Of a DNA stretch of 43,965 bases, positions 15,623-23,577 are shown one piece after another. The position numbers were made by a program, and so were the translations under genes. The DNA lies in assembly GCF_035506375.1 (NCBI RefSeq), contig NZ_DATJPM010000022.1, positions 1-43,965 of the forward strand, given 5' to 3'. Positions within the stretch are counted from its first letter, which is position 1. Each line of letters opens with the position of its first letter. Below the pieces are notes generated by a model. It searched no databases and had not been told where the DNA came from. It saw only the letters and a program-made list of their open reading frames with translations. The DNA comes from Methanocella sp. (GTDB lineage: Archaea > Halobacteriota > Methanocellia > Methanocellales > Methanocellaceae).

Positions 15623-17821
15623 GTGTCAAAGAAAAAGAGTATACTCTTTGAAGCAGTGATAGCACTGGTTATCGTCTTCCTGGCATTCACGGTCTATGCC
15701 ATGATCAGCACCAGCACCACTGCGGCGGCCATAAAATGGACGACACCCACCTACGACCAGCCCCGCTATATGTATGCGGGCGATAACGGCATATTATACT
15801 CTTTTACGGGCAACAGTATCTACGCCATCGACAGCGAAGGCCGTCCGGCCTGGAACCTGACCATACCGGACAAGTGGAGCATCTCCAACGAGTGGCTCCG
15901 GCTCAAGGATACGGGCGACATCCTGGTGGGCGGGTTCACGGGCACGACCGAGGTCAGCCCCACGGTGGCCTCTTCGGACGGCGTTCTCTACGTCTATGCC
16001 CGGCCCAACATCACCGTGACTTCCACTGATATCACAACTGTGGATAATTTCACCCAGGTCTTCGCCATCTCGAAGGACGGCATCATCCTGTGGAGCGTGC
16101 CCCTGGAAAGCAAGCTCATACTCTACGACAGCTCGTCCCTGGACAGCGTGTCCATCCATGCATCCGGCGGGCGCGTTTACGTGTTCCACGATTACTCTGA
16201 AACTGTCATAGACAGCTCCGGCCACGTGCTCTTCACCATCGCCAGCGTGTCCGACCCGGCGGCCGTCGATGAAAGCGGCCGTATCTACACCGTATCGCCG
16301 GTCAGCAGCGATCCGCTGCTGGAGGGCGGCGCGTACGATTACCGCGTGCCGTCGGGCACCGTGAACGCCTATGACGCCTCGGGCCGGCTGCTCTGGAGCC
16401 GGGACATCGGCGAATCGGTCGAGCGCCAGTTCCTGCGCGAGGACGTCCGGGCGCAGTACGACTCGCTGCCGCTATATAGCCAGGGGAAGCTCTACCTGCC
16501 CCTGCAGGACGGCATGCTCTCAATGAACACGGACGGCACCGTGAACTGGGTGAAGCGGCTCAACGAGTCGGCGCGGCTGCTCGAGCTAATGCCCATGGAC
16601 TCCGCCGGCAACTTCTACCTGGAGCACGTGAACGGCGCGAACCAGTCGGCATCGAGCGTCTACGTCCTCTCGGGCGACGGCTCCAACCTGTCCCAGCCCG
16701 TGCCATACGACGAATACCGCTCCTGGAACTATAAGGCCGGAAAGGACGGCATCCTCTACTACGTGTCCGGCAGCGCCGCGGCCAACCGCAGCCTCGCCGA
16801 CCTGGACACGCTCAAGCTCACCGCGTATGACCTGAAGAACGCATCCGCGCTCTGGACGTACACCATACCCACGTATAAGAAGACAACGATCACGCTGGAC
16901 GCCACGAGCATCCGGAACATCTTCGACCCCTATACTTCGAGCGATATCCTGGGCGGCAGCCAGCAGCGCTACCCGTATGGCAGCACGTCCGCAAAGGTCT
17001 TCGGGCAGTCGGACGTGATCGTGTTGCCTTCGGAGGGCCGCGTCTACGCCAGCTATTCGGACTATAACTACGAGTACCCGATCGTATCCGGCCAGTCGCA
17101 GTGCGTCTACGCCATGGGCCTGGCCGCCATAAGTAACGATGGCCGACAGGAGTGGCAGTATTCTACGGTCTCCCCGGTAACCGCCATGGCCGAGGGGAAC
17201 GGCACTCTATTCTACAGCACCATGGATGGCAAGATCTCGGCCGCGAAATTCGACCCCGCCACGGGTCTCACCATCTCGATCATCACTTACCTGTTCATCC
17301 GGTTCATCGCCGTGGGCGCCGTCTCCAGGGCCCGCTCCAGGCTCGACAAGAACGAGAACCGCAACGTCGTCCTGAAGTTCATCGCGGAGCACCCGGGCTC
17401 CACTTTATACGAGATCGCCCGGGGCATCGACATGAACCTGGGCACGGCCAGGTACCATGTGCTGATACTGGGGATCAACCACCGCATCACCTCCCAGAAG
17501 GCCGATAATAAGTACGTGCGGTTCTTCCTGAACTCAAACACCTACAGCAAGGAAGACCAGGTGCTGCTCTCCTTCATACGGCGGGAGCCCACCCGGAAGG
17601 TGCTGGGCACGCTGCTCGAAAAGCCCGGCCGCACGAACGTGGACCTTTCGAGGGAACTGGACATCGCCGAGTCCACCATCAGCAAGTATATAAAGGAGCT
17701 CTCCTCCAAGGAAATCATCATGAAGGAGCCGCTGCCCGGCGGCCGGTTCGCATACTCGATCCGCAAGGAGTATGTGGAGCGTGTCGCCATGGCGCTGGAG
17801 AGCATAAAATGCGCCGCCTGA
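15623..17821 (+). CDS. Second membrane-spanning propeller/winged-helix regulator
   Basis: A 732-residue paralogue of the gene at 11656 with the same plan: signal-anchor helix (about 8-30), outside propeller domain with blade words such as DGTVNWVKRLNES and DASGRLLWSRDIG, membrane helix (about 547-568) and a cytoplasmic tail. The tail's first winged helix contains HPGSTLYEIARGIDMNLGTA and the second KPGRTNVDLSRELDIAESTI. The juxtamembrane IAVGAVSRAR and the KNENRNVVL start of the winged helix are nearly identical in both paralogues, so DNA or partner recognition may be shared while the sensed ligand differs. The GTG start is supported by the TATA element 27 bp upstream. Its stop lies 10 bp inside the following surface-protein gene, so the two are coupled. 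Confidence 0.85.
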   Translation: MSKKKSILFEAVIALVIVFLAFTVYAMISTSTTAAAIKWTTPTYDQPRYMYAGDNGILYSFTGNSIYAIDSEGRPAWNLTIPDKWSISNEWLRLKDTGDILVGGFTGTTEVSPTVASSDGVLYVYARPNITVTSTDITTVDNFTQVFAISKDGIILWSVPLESKLILYDSSSLDSVSIHASGGRVYVFHDYSETVIDSSGHVLFTIASVSDPAAVDESGRIYTVSPVSSDPLLEGGAYDYRVPSGTVNAYDASGRLLWSRDIGESVERQFLREDVRAQYDSLPLYSQGKLYLPLQDGMLSMNTDGTVNWVKRLNESARLLELMPMDSAGNFYLEHVNGANQSASSVYVLSGDGSNLSQPVPYDEYRSWNYKAGKDGILYYVSGSAAANRSLADLDTLKLTAYDLKNASALWTYTIPTYKKTTITLDATSIRNIFDPYTSSDILGGSQQRYPYGSTSAKVFGQSDVIVLPSEGRVYASYSDYNYEYPIVSGQSQCVYAMGLAAISNDGRQEWQYSTVSPVTAMAEGNGTLFYSTMDGKISAAKFDPATGLTISIITYLFIRFIAVGAVSRARSRLDKNENRNVVLKFIAEHPGSTLYEIARGIDMNLGTARYHVLILGINHRITSQKADNKYVRFFLNSNTYSKEDQVLLSFIRREPTRKVLGTLLEKPGRTNVDLSRELDIAESTISKYIKELSSKEIIMKEPLPGGRFAYSIRKEYVERVAMALESIKCAA

Positions 17822-19131
17822 CACTGCTGCTGGTCACTCTCACGCTGATACTCGGTCTTTTTCCCGCCGCCTCCGCATACCCCGACCAGGCCGCCGTAAC
17901 CGTAAAAGTGCTCAGCCCCGACGGCTTCCCCGCAGCGGGCATGAGCGTTTCCCTGGAGAACGGCAATTACGCCATCTTAGGCAACAATACGACCGGCCCC
18001 GACGGCACCTGTTCCTTTAACGTCACGCCGGGCTCCGCCGCCATCCGGGCGCTGGTTAACGGCTATTACGTCACCTCCGTCTGGTACGAGGCCGGCAACG
18101 CGACCCTTGAAGTCAGGCTCCGCCGGATAGGCGAGGTCACGGGCACCATCCGGCTGGACGGCATGGGCACGGGCAACCCGCTGGTCGTCCTCGATAACGG
18201 CACTATCTTCGACTCGACGCCCTACGACGTCTCGCGGCAGAACGGCTCCGACATCTATACTTTTACCGTCAACCGCTTCTCGCTCCAGACCGGCACCGGG
18301 CCTCATTCTTTATACGCCGTGGGCTACTCGAACGGCACCGTCTACCGCTCCGGGGACACGGAGATCAACGTCTCCGAGGCTGGCACCGCCGTCGTGCTCG
18401 AGCTCAGGGCTGTCAGCGATAACGCCTCGACGCTGCCGCCGGCCGTCTATGACCGGGTCTTTCACACGTCAGCCGGGGGCGGCACCTTCAGCTTCTCCGG
18501 CCGGCTGCTGGACTCAACTGGCGCCCCCATCATGAACGCCACGCTCACCGCCCAGGACTACTTACTCGTGGACCGGGGCTCCGCCATCTCCGGGGAGAAC
18601 GGCACCTTCGTTTTCGGGCTCCTGAACGTGAGCACGGACTTCCTGCGGCTCAAGGTCAGCATACCGGATAACAACTCCGCCATAACCTCCTACACGCAGT
18701 TCTATCCCGCCCAGGGCACCTCCGGCCTCGAGGTCAAGGTCCTGGACTACCCGAAGCCGACCTCAGGCTACATCTACGGTATAATCGCCCTCACGGATAA
18801 CCGTTCCAACCCCGTGCCCATCTCGGGCACCGTTTACCTGAGCAACGGCATCTCCCAGGAGGTCTCGCCCTCGGTGAACGGCGGCCAGTTCTCCTTCGCC
18901 CTTGCCCCGGGCACCTACTGGATCTACGCAGAACACGTGGACGGCGGCCAGCGCCTCGTCTCCGAGAAGCGTACCATTGAGGTGCAGGCCGTATGGTCGG
19001 CCTTCGCCGTCAACCCAACCATCCTGGTGGTCGGGCCTGAGAAGGTACAATACGGGCCGCTCGCCCTGTCGCTCGCCCTGGGCGCGCTGTGCCTGGCGGG
19101 CGCGGGCTCTGCGATGCGCAAATGGCTATGA
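17809..19131 (+). CDS. Secreted multi-domain surface protein coupled to the second sensor
   Basis: A 440-residue protein with a signal peptide (residues 1-22, cut near ASAYP). Then come at least three regulatory-like or Ig-like sandwiches: about 25-105 (TVKVLSPDGFPAAGMSVSLE), about 215-300 (FSFSGRLLDSTGAPIMNATL) and about 315-395 (PISGTVYLSNGISQEVS). A C-terminal membrane helix (about 415-435) anchors it. Many Asn-x-Ser/Thr sites are present, as expected for an archaeal surface glycoprotein. The ATG overlaps the sensor stop by 13 bp, tight evidence that sensor and surface protein are made together; it could be a ligand-presenting partner of the propeller. Function is unknown. Confidence 0.82.
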   Translation: MRRLTLLLVTLTLILGLFPAASAYPDQAAVTVKVLSPDGFPAAGMSVSLENGNYAILGNNTTGPDGTCSFNVTPGSAAIRALVNGYYVTSVWYEAGNATLEVRLRRIGEVTGTIRLDGMGTGNPLVVLDNGTIFDSTPYDVSRQNGSDIYTFTVNRFSLQTGTGPHSLYAVGYSNGTVYRSGDTEINVSEAGTAVVLELRAVSDNASTLPPAVYDRVFHTSAGGGTFSFSGRLLDSTGAPIMNATLTAQDYLLVDRGSAISGENGTFVFGLLNVSTDFLRLKVSIPDNNSAITSYTQFYPAQGTSGLEVKVLDYPKPTSGYIYGIIALTDNRSNPVPISGTVYLSNGISQEVSPSVNGGQFSFALAPGTYWIYAEHVDGGQRLVSEKRTIEVQAVWSAFAVNPTILVVGPEKVQYGPLALSLALGALCLAGAGSAMRKWL

Positions 19132-19457
19132 CACCTAAGCCCCTCGAAATATGATAAGTTGCTCTAAGACTTTTCAGCCACTAAGTTCTCGAAGCTGGCC
19201 CGAAGTTGCTCTAAGAATTTTTATAAATTTAATATTGGTCATCGACGTGTTCCTGTGCCATGTTGGTATCGGTGCCTCAATCTGAAAAGTTCTCTGCATG
19301 CTCTATGGTTTAACAGATACCTACCAGACATACGAAAATCGCAAATAATACAATAAATAATTAAGAGAATCTTCGAGCCGCTTCGTGGCTGAAAAGTCTT
19401 AAGCATTCTTACTCTTTTTTTGAGGGCCTTGAATAAATAAAAAATGGTGGGCGCCAC
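19132..19457. other. Intergenic region containing a long hairpin element
   Basis: A 326-bp gap between convergent genes. It is almost filled by a repeat element whose ends are perfect 17-bp inverse copies (19165-19181 and 19385-19401). T-rich stretches near 19215-19225 and 19410-19420 could stop transcription from either side. No gene is credible. Confidence 0.6.
19165..19401. repeat. Long inverted-repeat element, copy 1
   Basis: TAAGACTTTTCAGCCAC (19165-19181) is repeated in inverse at 19385-19401. The inside of the left arm (CTCGAAGCTGGCCCGAAGTT) is closely related to the element at 22792-22943 (GCAAAGCTGGCCTGAAGTT), so the two are copies of one family. No transposase is present; the ends look like a MITE or a palindromic structural element. 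Confidence 0.8.
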
Positions 19458-20045
19458 TTACCTGGCGCTCACGACGCTGACTTCCATCTGCTTTAAGGAT
19501 TTAGCCGCATTCAGCAGCATCTCCTTGTACTCCTTAATGTCGGGGTGGTAGTACTCTTCCGCCTTCTTCGCGTCCGCATCCGTGCCTGCCTTAAGGGCGA
19601 TGAGCCGGTCTGCAGTGGCGTTGATGGCGTCAAGCACCCACCGGTCCCGGGCCTCGGTGTCCACGGGCAATACCGCTTCGGGCCTCACGTACACGCGGAT
19701 TTCGCCGTCCTGGGTCTTGAAGACGCGGGGCTTGCCGATGACCGCCACGAACGAGGGGGGCTCGATGTCGGAGAGCGCCTGGGCGGCGTCCGGGCTGAAC
19801 TGGCTGGCGTAGACCACGAAGGCGCCCGTCGGGTCCGTGACCCGGGCCCTCCACGTGTCCTGCTCCTCGCCGACGTTCTCCTTCTCCGTGAGCGTGCCCA
19901 CGATAAAGACGCGGTTACATTTCGCGCCGGTCGGCGTCAGAACGTAAGCAGGCGCGAACTGGTCCTCGCTTTCCTTATATGTCAGGGTGGACGCGTTGAA
20001 TTCCTTCGCGAAGACCCGCTTCGCGACCTCTCTTGCCATAGGCAT
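19458..20045 (-). CDS. RPA-associated protein (COG3390-like)
   Basis: A 195-residue protein with one OB-fold-like region: CNRVFIVGTLTEKENVGEE, then WRARVTDPTGAFVVYASQF and PSFVAVIGKPRVFKTQDGEI. It matches the archaeal RPA-associated protein that is encoded directly after RPA in haloarchaea and methanogens and acts with it in single-stranded DNA binding. The RPA stop and this ATG are back to back (TAAATG), so the genes are cotranscribed and probably coupled. An internal ATG two codons in is an alternative start. The C-terminal 60 residues are helical and charged. Confidence 0.85.
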   Translation of the reverse strand: MPMAREVAKRVFAKEFNASTLTYKESEDQFAPAYVLTPTGAKCNRVFIVGTLTEKENVGEEQDTWRARVTDPTGAFVVYASQFSPDAAQALSDIEPPSFVAVIGKPRVFKTQDGEIRVYVRPEAVLPVDTEARDRWVLDAINATADRLIALKAGTDADAKKAEEYYHPDIKEYKEMLLNAAKSLKQMEVSVVSAR

Positions 20046-20966
20046 TTAGATCCCCTCCACTTTCTTGACGGCCGTGTTAAGGTCGAGCTGAGCCCTCGCC
20101 GGCTGCATGTCCTTGACGAGCAGGTAGCGGCTCCCGAGCACGGGGCCCTTCACGGTGAAATACTTGCCGAGCAGGATGCGCTTGATCTCGTCGTACACGA
20201 CGGCCGGGTCCACGGCGTCCATGGCCATCTTCTTGGCCACCTTAATGTCGATACCCGTGACCTTGTAGGTCATCTCCTGGTTCAGGATGATGTCCTGCGC
20301 TGTCCTGCCGTCGTCGATGACCGCCTTGATCCGGAGGTCGTACTCGCCCTCCTGCTTGCCATGGTCGACACAGGCGCCCTTGACCAGGATGCGGTTACAC
20401 TCTGGGCAGCGCTTCACCAGCCCGCTGCCGGACTGCACGTCCACGACGGCGCCGGTCATCTCCGTATCGTTGCTGGCCACCTCGACGTCCTCGGCCGGCA
20501 CGATGGTGGTGGTCTTGTTCATCTTGACGGAGAACCGGCCCTGCCAGGAGTCGGTGACCAGGTTCTTAAAAATGTAACTCTTGCCTTCCTCGACCGGGGG
20601 CAGGTCCGACTTGGTCCACACGACGAACTTGATGGTCCCGGTGTCGTCGCCGAGCAGCCCGGCCTGGGCGATGGAGGCCTTCTCGTTCTCCCAGAGCTGC
20701 ACGACCTTCGCCTTGAGCGATATCCACTTTCCGTCGCTGGTGATGTCCTTGATCTTCGTGAGCGGCGAGTCCCCTCCGCCGGCAGGGGCCCGCTGGAGCT
20801 TCAAGTCCCTCACGTACTGGTTAAAAACGGTCCTTCTCGCCTCTTCCTCGGGAACGCGATACTGGTTCACGAGGAGGTCGAGCTTCGCCTCGATCTCCTT
20901 CTGGGGCACGTCGGCGCCCAGCTCGGAGATTTTTTTCCTCATCTCTTTGGCTAATTCTTTTAACAT
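20046..20966 (-). CDS. rpa: Replication protein A, zinc-finger type
   Basis: A 306-residue single-stranded DNA-binding protein for replication and repair. After an N-terminal helical region (about 1-60) come an OB fold (about 70-160, with ISLKAKVVQLWENEKASIAQ) and a second partial OB region. A zinc finger follows (CPECNRILVKGACVDHG, giving a CxxC plus C and H set), as in the archaeal RPA41/large-subunit type. It heads a two-gene operon with the RPA-associated protein. The TATA element TTTATATA (minus strand, 21038-21031) places the transcript start near 21008, at the edge of an inverted repeat in the leader. Confidence 0.9.
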   Translation of the reverse strand: MLKELAKEMRKKISELGADVPQKEIEAKLDLLVNQYRVPEEEARRTVFNQYVRDLKLQRAPAGGGDSPLTKIKDITSDGKWISLKAKVVQLWENEKASIAQAGLLGDDTGTIKFVVWTKSDLPPVEEGKSYIFKNLVTDSWQGRFSVKMNKTTTIVPAEDVEVASNDTEMTGAVVDVQSGSGLVKRCPECNRILVKGACVDHGKQEGEYDLRIKAVIDDGRTAQDIILNQEMTYKVTGIDIKVAKKMAMDAVDPAVVYDEIKRILLGKYFTVKGPVLGSRYLLVKDMQPARAQLDLNTAVKKVEGI

Positions 20967-21300
20967 AATGCTTGCCTCAAGTCTCCCGTTTTACATGGTC
21001 TGGGAGACAATTACAGATGGCCTTCCGTAGTATATAAACAAATTTAAAGCTCAGTGAAAGTATTGTCCAGAGCGCTCGCCATGGCTCCATGCGGTATAGG
21101 CCAGTTAACGATTAAAAATATCCAATAATAGCCTGGCGTTGGCGGCATTTATTATCGGCGGCCTGGTGGCTTGTTATATAACAAAGCTGCAATTTTCCTC
21201 ATAATCTCCGGCCTTTTGCCAGGCTGTATCCGTATATCATCGACTTTAATGACCATCATATTTTAAGTTTCGATGCCGTCTATTTTTTGGGTGCAATAAG
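20967..21300. other. Intergenic region with divergent promoters
   Basis: A 334-bp gap. On the minus side it holds the RPA promoter and leader hairpin. On the plus side CATCATATTTTAAG near 21252-21265 is a TATA candidate for the Gly-rich protein gene and GGGTG near 21289 a ribosome site. The middle (21060-21230) shows no supported feature; a short hydrophobic frame there lacks a good start. Confidence 0.5.
20981..21008 (-). promoter_or_regulatory. Inverted repeat at the 5' end of the RPA leader
   Basis: GTCTCCC (20981-20987) and GGGAGAC (21002-21008) are perfect arms with a 14-nt spacer. The RPA TATA box predicts transcription start almost exactly at 21008, so the mRNA would begin with this stem; equally, a repressor bound there would block initiation. 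Confidence 0.4.
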
Positions 21301-21720
21301 ATGAAGATGGATTGGTATCGAATAGCAATGACCGCCATTCTGGTCATCATAGCGTGCGCGCTCGCGTTAGCCCCCACAGCTGCTGCCAAGATGGGAGGCG
21401 GTGGTGGCATGGGCGGTGGTGGCATGGGCGGTGGTGGCATGGGCGGTGGCGGCATGGGCGGCGGCTGGAAGCCCGGCGGTGGCGGCATGGGCGGCGGCTG
21501 GAAGCCCGGCGGTGGCGGCTGGCAAGGCGGTGGCTGGCAAGGCGGTGGCTGGCACGGCGGCTGGAACCGTCCCTGGTGGAACAACTATGGCTGGGGCGGC
21601 TGGTGGGGCGGCTCCTACCCGTGGTGGGGCGGCAGCTATGGCAGCATCTGTCCCTACTGGAACTGCGTGAACATGGGCTACAGCCCACAGTACTGCTCCC
21701 AGGTCTGCGGCGTATACTGA
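21301..21720 (+). CDS. Secreted Gly/Trp-rich repeat protein
   Basis: A 139-residue protein with a signal peptide (residues about 1-29, ending TAAAK). A repetitive middle follows: about five GGGGM units, then two GGGWKPGGGGM-type and several GGWQGGGW-type units. The C-terminal 60 residues are rich in Trp, Tyr and Gly and end with four cysteines (CPYWNCVNMGYSPQYCSQVC), which could form disulfides or bind metal. The DNA is a tandem array of about 15-bp units, prone to length change. No enzymatic function is suggested; an extracellular structural or matrix role is a guess. GGGTG precedes the start by about 10 bp, and T-runs after the stop end transcription. Confidence 0.72.
   Translation: MKMDWYRIAMTAILVIIACALALAPTAAAKMGGGGGMGGGGMGGGGMGGGGMGGGWKPGGGGMGGGWKPGGGGWQGGGWQGGGWHGGWNRPWWNNYGWGGWWGGSYPWWGGSYGSICPYWNCVNMGYSPQYCSQVCGVY
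21401..21560 (+). repeat. 15-bp tandem repeats in the Gly-rich gene
   Basis: GGCATGGGCGGTGGT repeats in near-perfect tandem from 21406, changing into GGCTGGAAGCCCGGCGGTGG-type and GGCTGGCAAGGCGGT units toward 21560. All units are a multiple of 3 bp, so copy-number change keeps the reading frame. Confidence 0.85.
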
Positions 21721-21733
21721 AGTCCGCAGCGCT

Positions 21734-21750
21734 CTTTTTTATTTTTTCTT
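21734..21750 (+). terminator. T-rich terminator after the Gly-rich gene
   Basis: Two T-runs (six T's, then six T's after one A) follow the stop by 15 bp, the usual archaeal intrinsic termination signal without need of a hairpin. Confidence 0.5.
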
Positions 21751-21783
21751 CCCGGCATATCTAAAGATATTTATATCCATTCG

Positions 21784-22776
21784 GTGAAATTTACCCTCGA
21801 AATGAGCCTGAAATACCAGCCGATCAACGCGAGGATCCAGGCGGTCATCGACGTCCTGAAGAAAGAGCATCCGGGCTCGGCCATCGAGACCCTCAGCTAC
21901 GACTTCGAATCCTATGACCTCATCCTGGAGCACGACCGTGCGGTCTACATCGTCGGCATCAAGCTCACCCGGGCCACCATGCAGACGGTCTTCAAGCTGG
22001 TCCTCTACGGCAAGACCGTGGCCCAGCGGTACGCGAGCCAAAAAGTGTACCTGAAACTGTATGCGCCTTCCATGGCCGCGGACGCGAAGGCGGCCTTCGA
22101 AAAGGCCGGCGGCTCCTTCCAGAAGCTGGCCTCGACCCGGCGCGGCGCCTCGGACCCCGTGAAGGTCACGTCCCCGGGCTCATGGAAGGTGGCCTGCTAC
22201 TTCTTAAAGAACGAGGCCACGGTTAACCAGGCCTCGGTGAGCACGGGCGTCTCGTACCCGTGGACCCGCTCCGTGGTGAAGAAGCTCGTGGAGCTGGGCG
22301 CGCTGATGGAGAGTGACCGGAAGGTGGCGCTCGGCGATATTGACGCACTTTTCAAGGCTGTAGCCTGGGAGCGCCCCATCAATAGCCTGAAAGGCCTGGG
22401 GTTCCAGAGCGCCTTCGAGGACGAGCCGGAGGCGCTGAAGGAGCTGTACGCCAACATCGAGGGCATCGTCCCGAAGTCCGCCTGCACGCTTTTCACCGCG
22501 GCCGACCTATACCTTGAGGGCACGGCCTCCGGCGGCTGCATCCAGTTATACGCGGACGAGAACGCCGCCAGAGTCGTGAAGAGCCTCATGGGCGAGGGTA
22601 AAGGCGTCAGCTTCCAGATCTATAACCCGGACCGGGACCTGGACGCCGATACGTACGAGATCGGCGATATCCGGGTAGTCTCCATCGAGCAGGCTATCCT
22701 GGACCTGGCCGGCCTGGGCTCCGCGGGCGCGGACGCCGCAAAGGTGCTCGTCCAGAAGTACCGCTCCACAAGCTAA
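21784..22776 (+). CDS. AbiEi-like protein: nuclease-like fold, winged helix and C-terminal domain
   Basis: A 330-residue protein from a GTG start. Three parts are visible. The N-terminal 120 residues have the look of a degenerate restriction-endonuclease fold (VYIVGIKLTRATMQTVFKL, then VYLKLYAPSMAADAKAAF). A winged helix sits at about 133-178 (SWKVACYFLKNEATVNQASV, then TRSVVKKLVELGAL). The C-terminal domain (about 205-330) contains RVVSIEQAILDLAGLG, recalling the C-terminal domain of AbiEi antitoxins. The order matches proteins annotated as type IV toxin-antitoxin AbiEi family antitoxins, which repress their own operon. No AbiEii nucleotidyltransferase toxin is adjacent, so it is an orphan and may be an ordinary regulator. 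Assignment is by pattern and moderate. Confidence 0.6.
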   Translation: MKFTLEMSLKYQPINARIQAVIDVLKKEHPGSAIETLSYDFESYDLILEHDRAVYIVGIKLTRATMQTVFKLVLYGKTVAQRYASQKVYLKLYAPSMAADAKAAFEKAGGSFQKLASTRRGASDPVKVTSPGSWKVACYFLKNEATVNQASVSTGVSYPWTRSVVKKLVELGALMESDRKVALGDIDALFKAVAWERPINSLKGLGFQSAFEDEPEALKELYANIEGIVPKSACTLFTAADLYLEGTASGGCIQLYADENAARVVKSLMGEGKGVSFQIYNPDRDLDADTYEIGDIRVVSIEQAILDLAGLGSAGADAAKVLVQKYRSTS

Positions 22777-22791
22777 GTCCCTCTAAAATTT

Positions 22792-22943
22792 ATAAGAAGT
22801 CTCGAAGACTGTTTCAGCCACGAAGCGACGCAAAGCTGGCCTGAAGTTACACGAAGACATTAATAAATTATTTAAAATCTTTGAGCAGCTTTGAGCCGGC
22901 TTCGAGTCGCTTCGTGGCTGAAACAGTCTTCGAGACTTCTTAT
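22792..22943. repeat. 38-bp perfect inverted-repeat element, copy 2
   Basis: Positions 22792-22829 and 22906-22943 are exact reverse complements over 38 bp, enclosing 76 bp. Inside, CAAAGCTG and CAGCTTTG are also inverse, so almost the whole element folds on itself. It is homologous to the element at 19165-19401. It fills the gap between the AbiEi-like gene and the GuaA-subunit promoter, where it could also stop transcription. Confidence 0.92.
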
Positions 22944-22970
22944 TTTTCTTAGCGGTGCTTGTCTCGAACC

Positions 22971-22989
22971 GGAAAAGCTTATATATAAT
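22971..22989 (+). promoter_or_regulatory. BRE/TATA promoter of the GuaA-subunit gene
   Basis: CGGAAAAGC followed by TTATATATAA is a textbook archaeal BRE plus TATA. Its centre is about 27 bp before the ATG at 23011, so the message is essentially leaderless. Confidence 0.75.
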
Positions 22990-23010
22990 TCCCGCCGGAA
23001 TCCTTTTTCG

Positions 23011-23577
23011 ATGGATAAGCAAAAGATCCTCGTCATCAACAATTACGGGCAGACCTGCCACCTCATCCACCGCTCTTTAAGGGACCTGGGCATGGACGCG
23101 AAGCTCGTGCCCAACACGTCGTCCGTGGTGGACGTGCTCAAGATGGAACCCGACGGCCTTGTCTTTAGCGGGGGGCCGACTATGGAGAGGGCGGGGAACG
23201 GCCTGAGCCTGATCAAGATCGACCTGCCGATCCTGGGGATCTGCCTGGGCCACCAGCTCATGGCCCTGGCCTACGGCGGCGAGATCCGCACAGGCAAGTA
23301 CGGCGGCTTCGCCCGGGTGGACATCGAGGTCGTGGACGAGGACACGATCCTGAAGGGCATCGGGCCGACTACGAAGGTCTGGGCGTCCCACCAGGACGAG
23401 GTCTCGAAGTTGCCGCCCGGCTTCAAGCTTTTAGCCCGCTCGAACATCTGCGAAATCGAGGCCATGTGCCACGTCGATAAGCCATTGTACGGCGTGCAGT
23501 GGCACCCCGAGGTCTCCCACACGGAGAAAGGCATCGACCTGCTCAAGAACTTTTTAGAGGTGTGCGCGCGCCGGTGA
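23011..23577 (+). CDS. guaAA: GMP synthase glutamine amidotransferase subunit A
   Basis: A 188-residue class I glutamine amidotransferase. The catalytic triad is visible: Cys78 in GICLGHQ, His165 and Glu167 in VQWHPEVSH. It hydrolyses glutamine and passes ammonia to the separate ATP-pyrophosphatase subunit (GuaAB), which converts XMP to GMP; in most archaea the two are separate proteins, and the partner is not in this window. ATG 23011 is chosen over upstream in-frame starts because the TATA box ends 22 bp before it and the protein then begins with the normal KILVINNYGQ. Its TGA overlaps the GTG start of the next gene by 4 bp. Confidence 0.93.
   Translation: MDKQKILVINNYGQTCHLIHRSLRDLGMDAKLVPNTSSVVDVLKMEPDGLVFSGGPTMERAGNGLSLIKIDLPILGICLGHQLMALAYGGEIRTGKYGGFARVDIEVVDEDTILKGIGPTTKVWASHQDEVSKLPPGFKLLARSNICEIEAMCHVDKPLYGVQWHPEVSHTEKGIDLLKNFLEVCARR

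Noticed and set aside
19545..20954. Long plus-strand frame (469 codons) opposite RPA and its partner
   Set aside because: Composition (Asp, His, Leu, Arg repeats) is that of an antisense shadow. It spans two recognisable minus-strand genes.
21114..21205. Short hydrophobic frame in the RPA/Gly-rich gap (core AAFIIGGLVACYI)
   Set aside because: Resembles the 29-residue micro-ORF in type but has only a TTG as start, no ribosome site and no promoter nearby.
22891..23010. Upstream in-frame extension of the GuaA-subunit gene
   Set aside because: It would begin inside the hairpin element and run through the BRE/TATA. The family starts at the KILVINNYGQ that follows ATG 23011.
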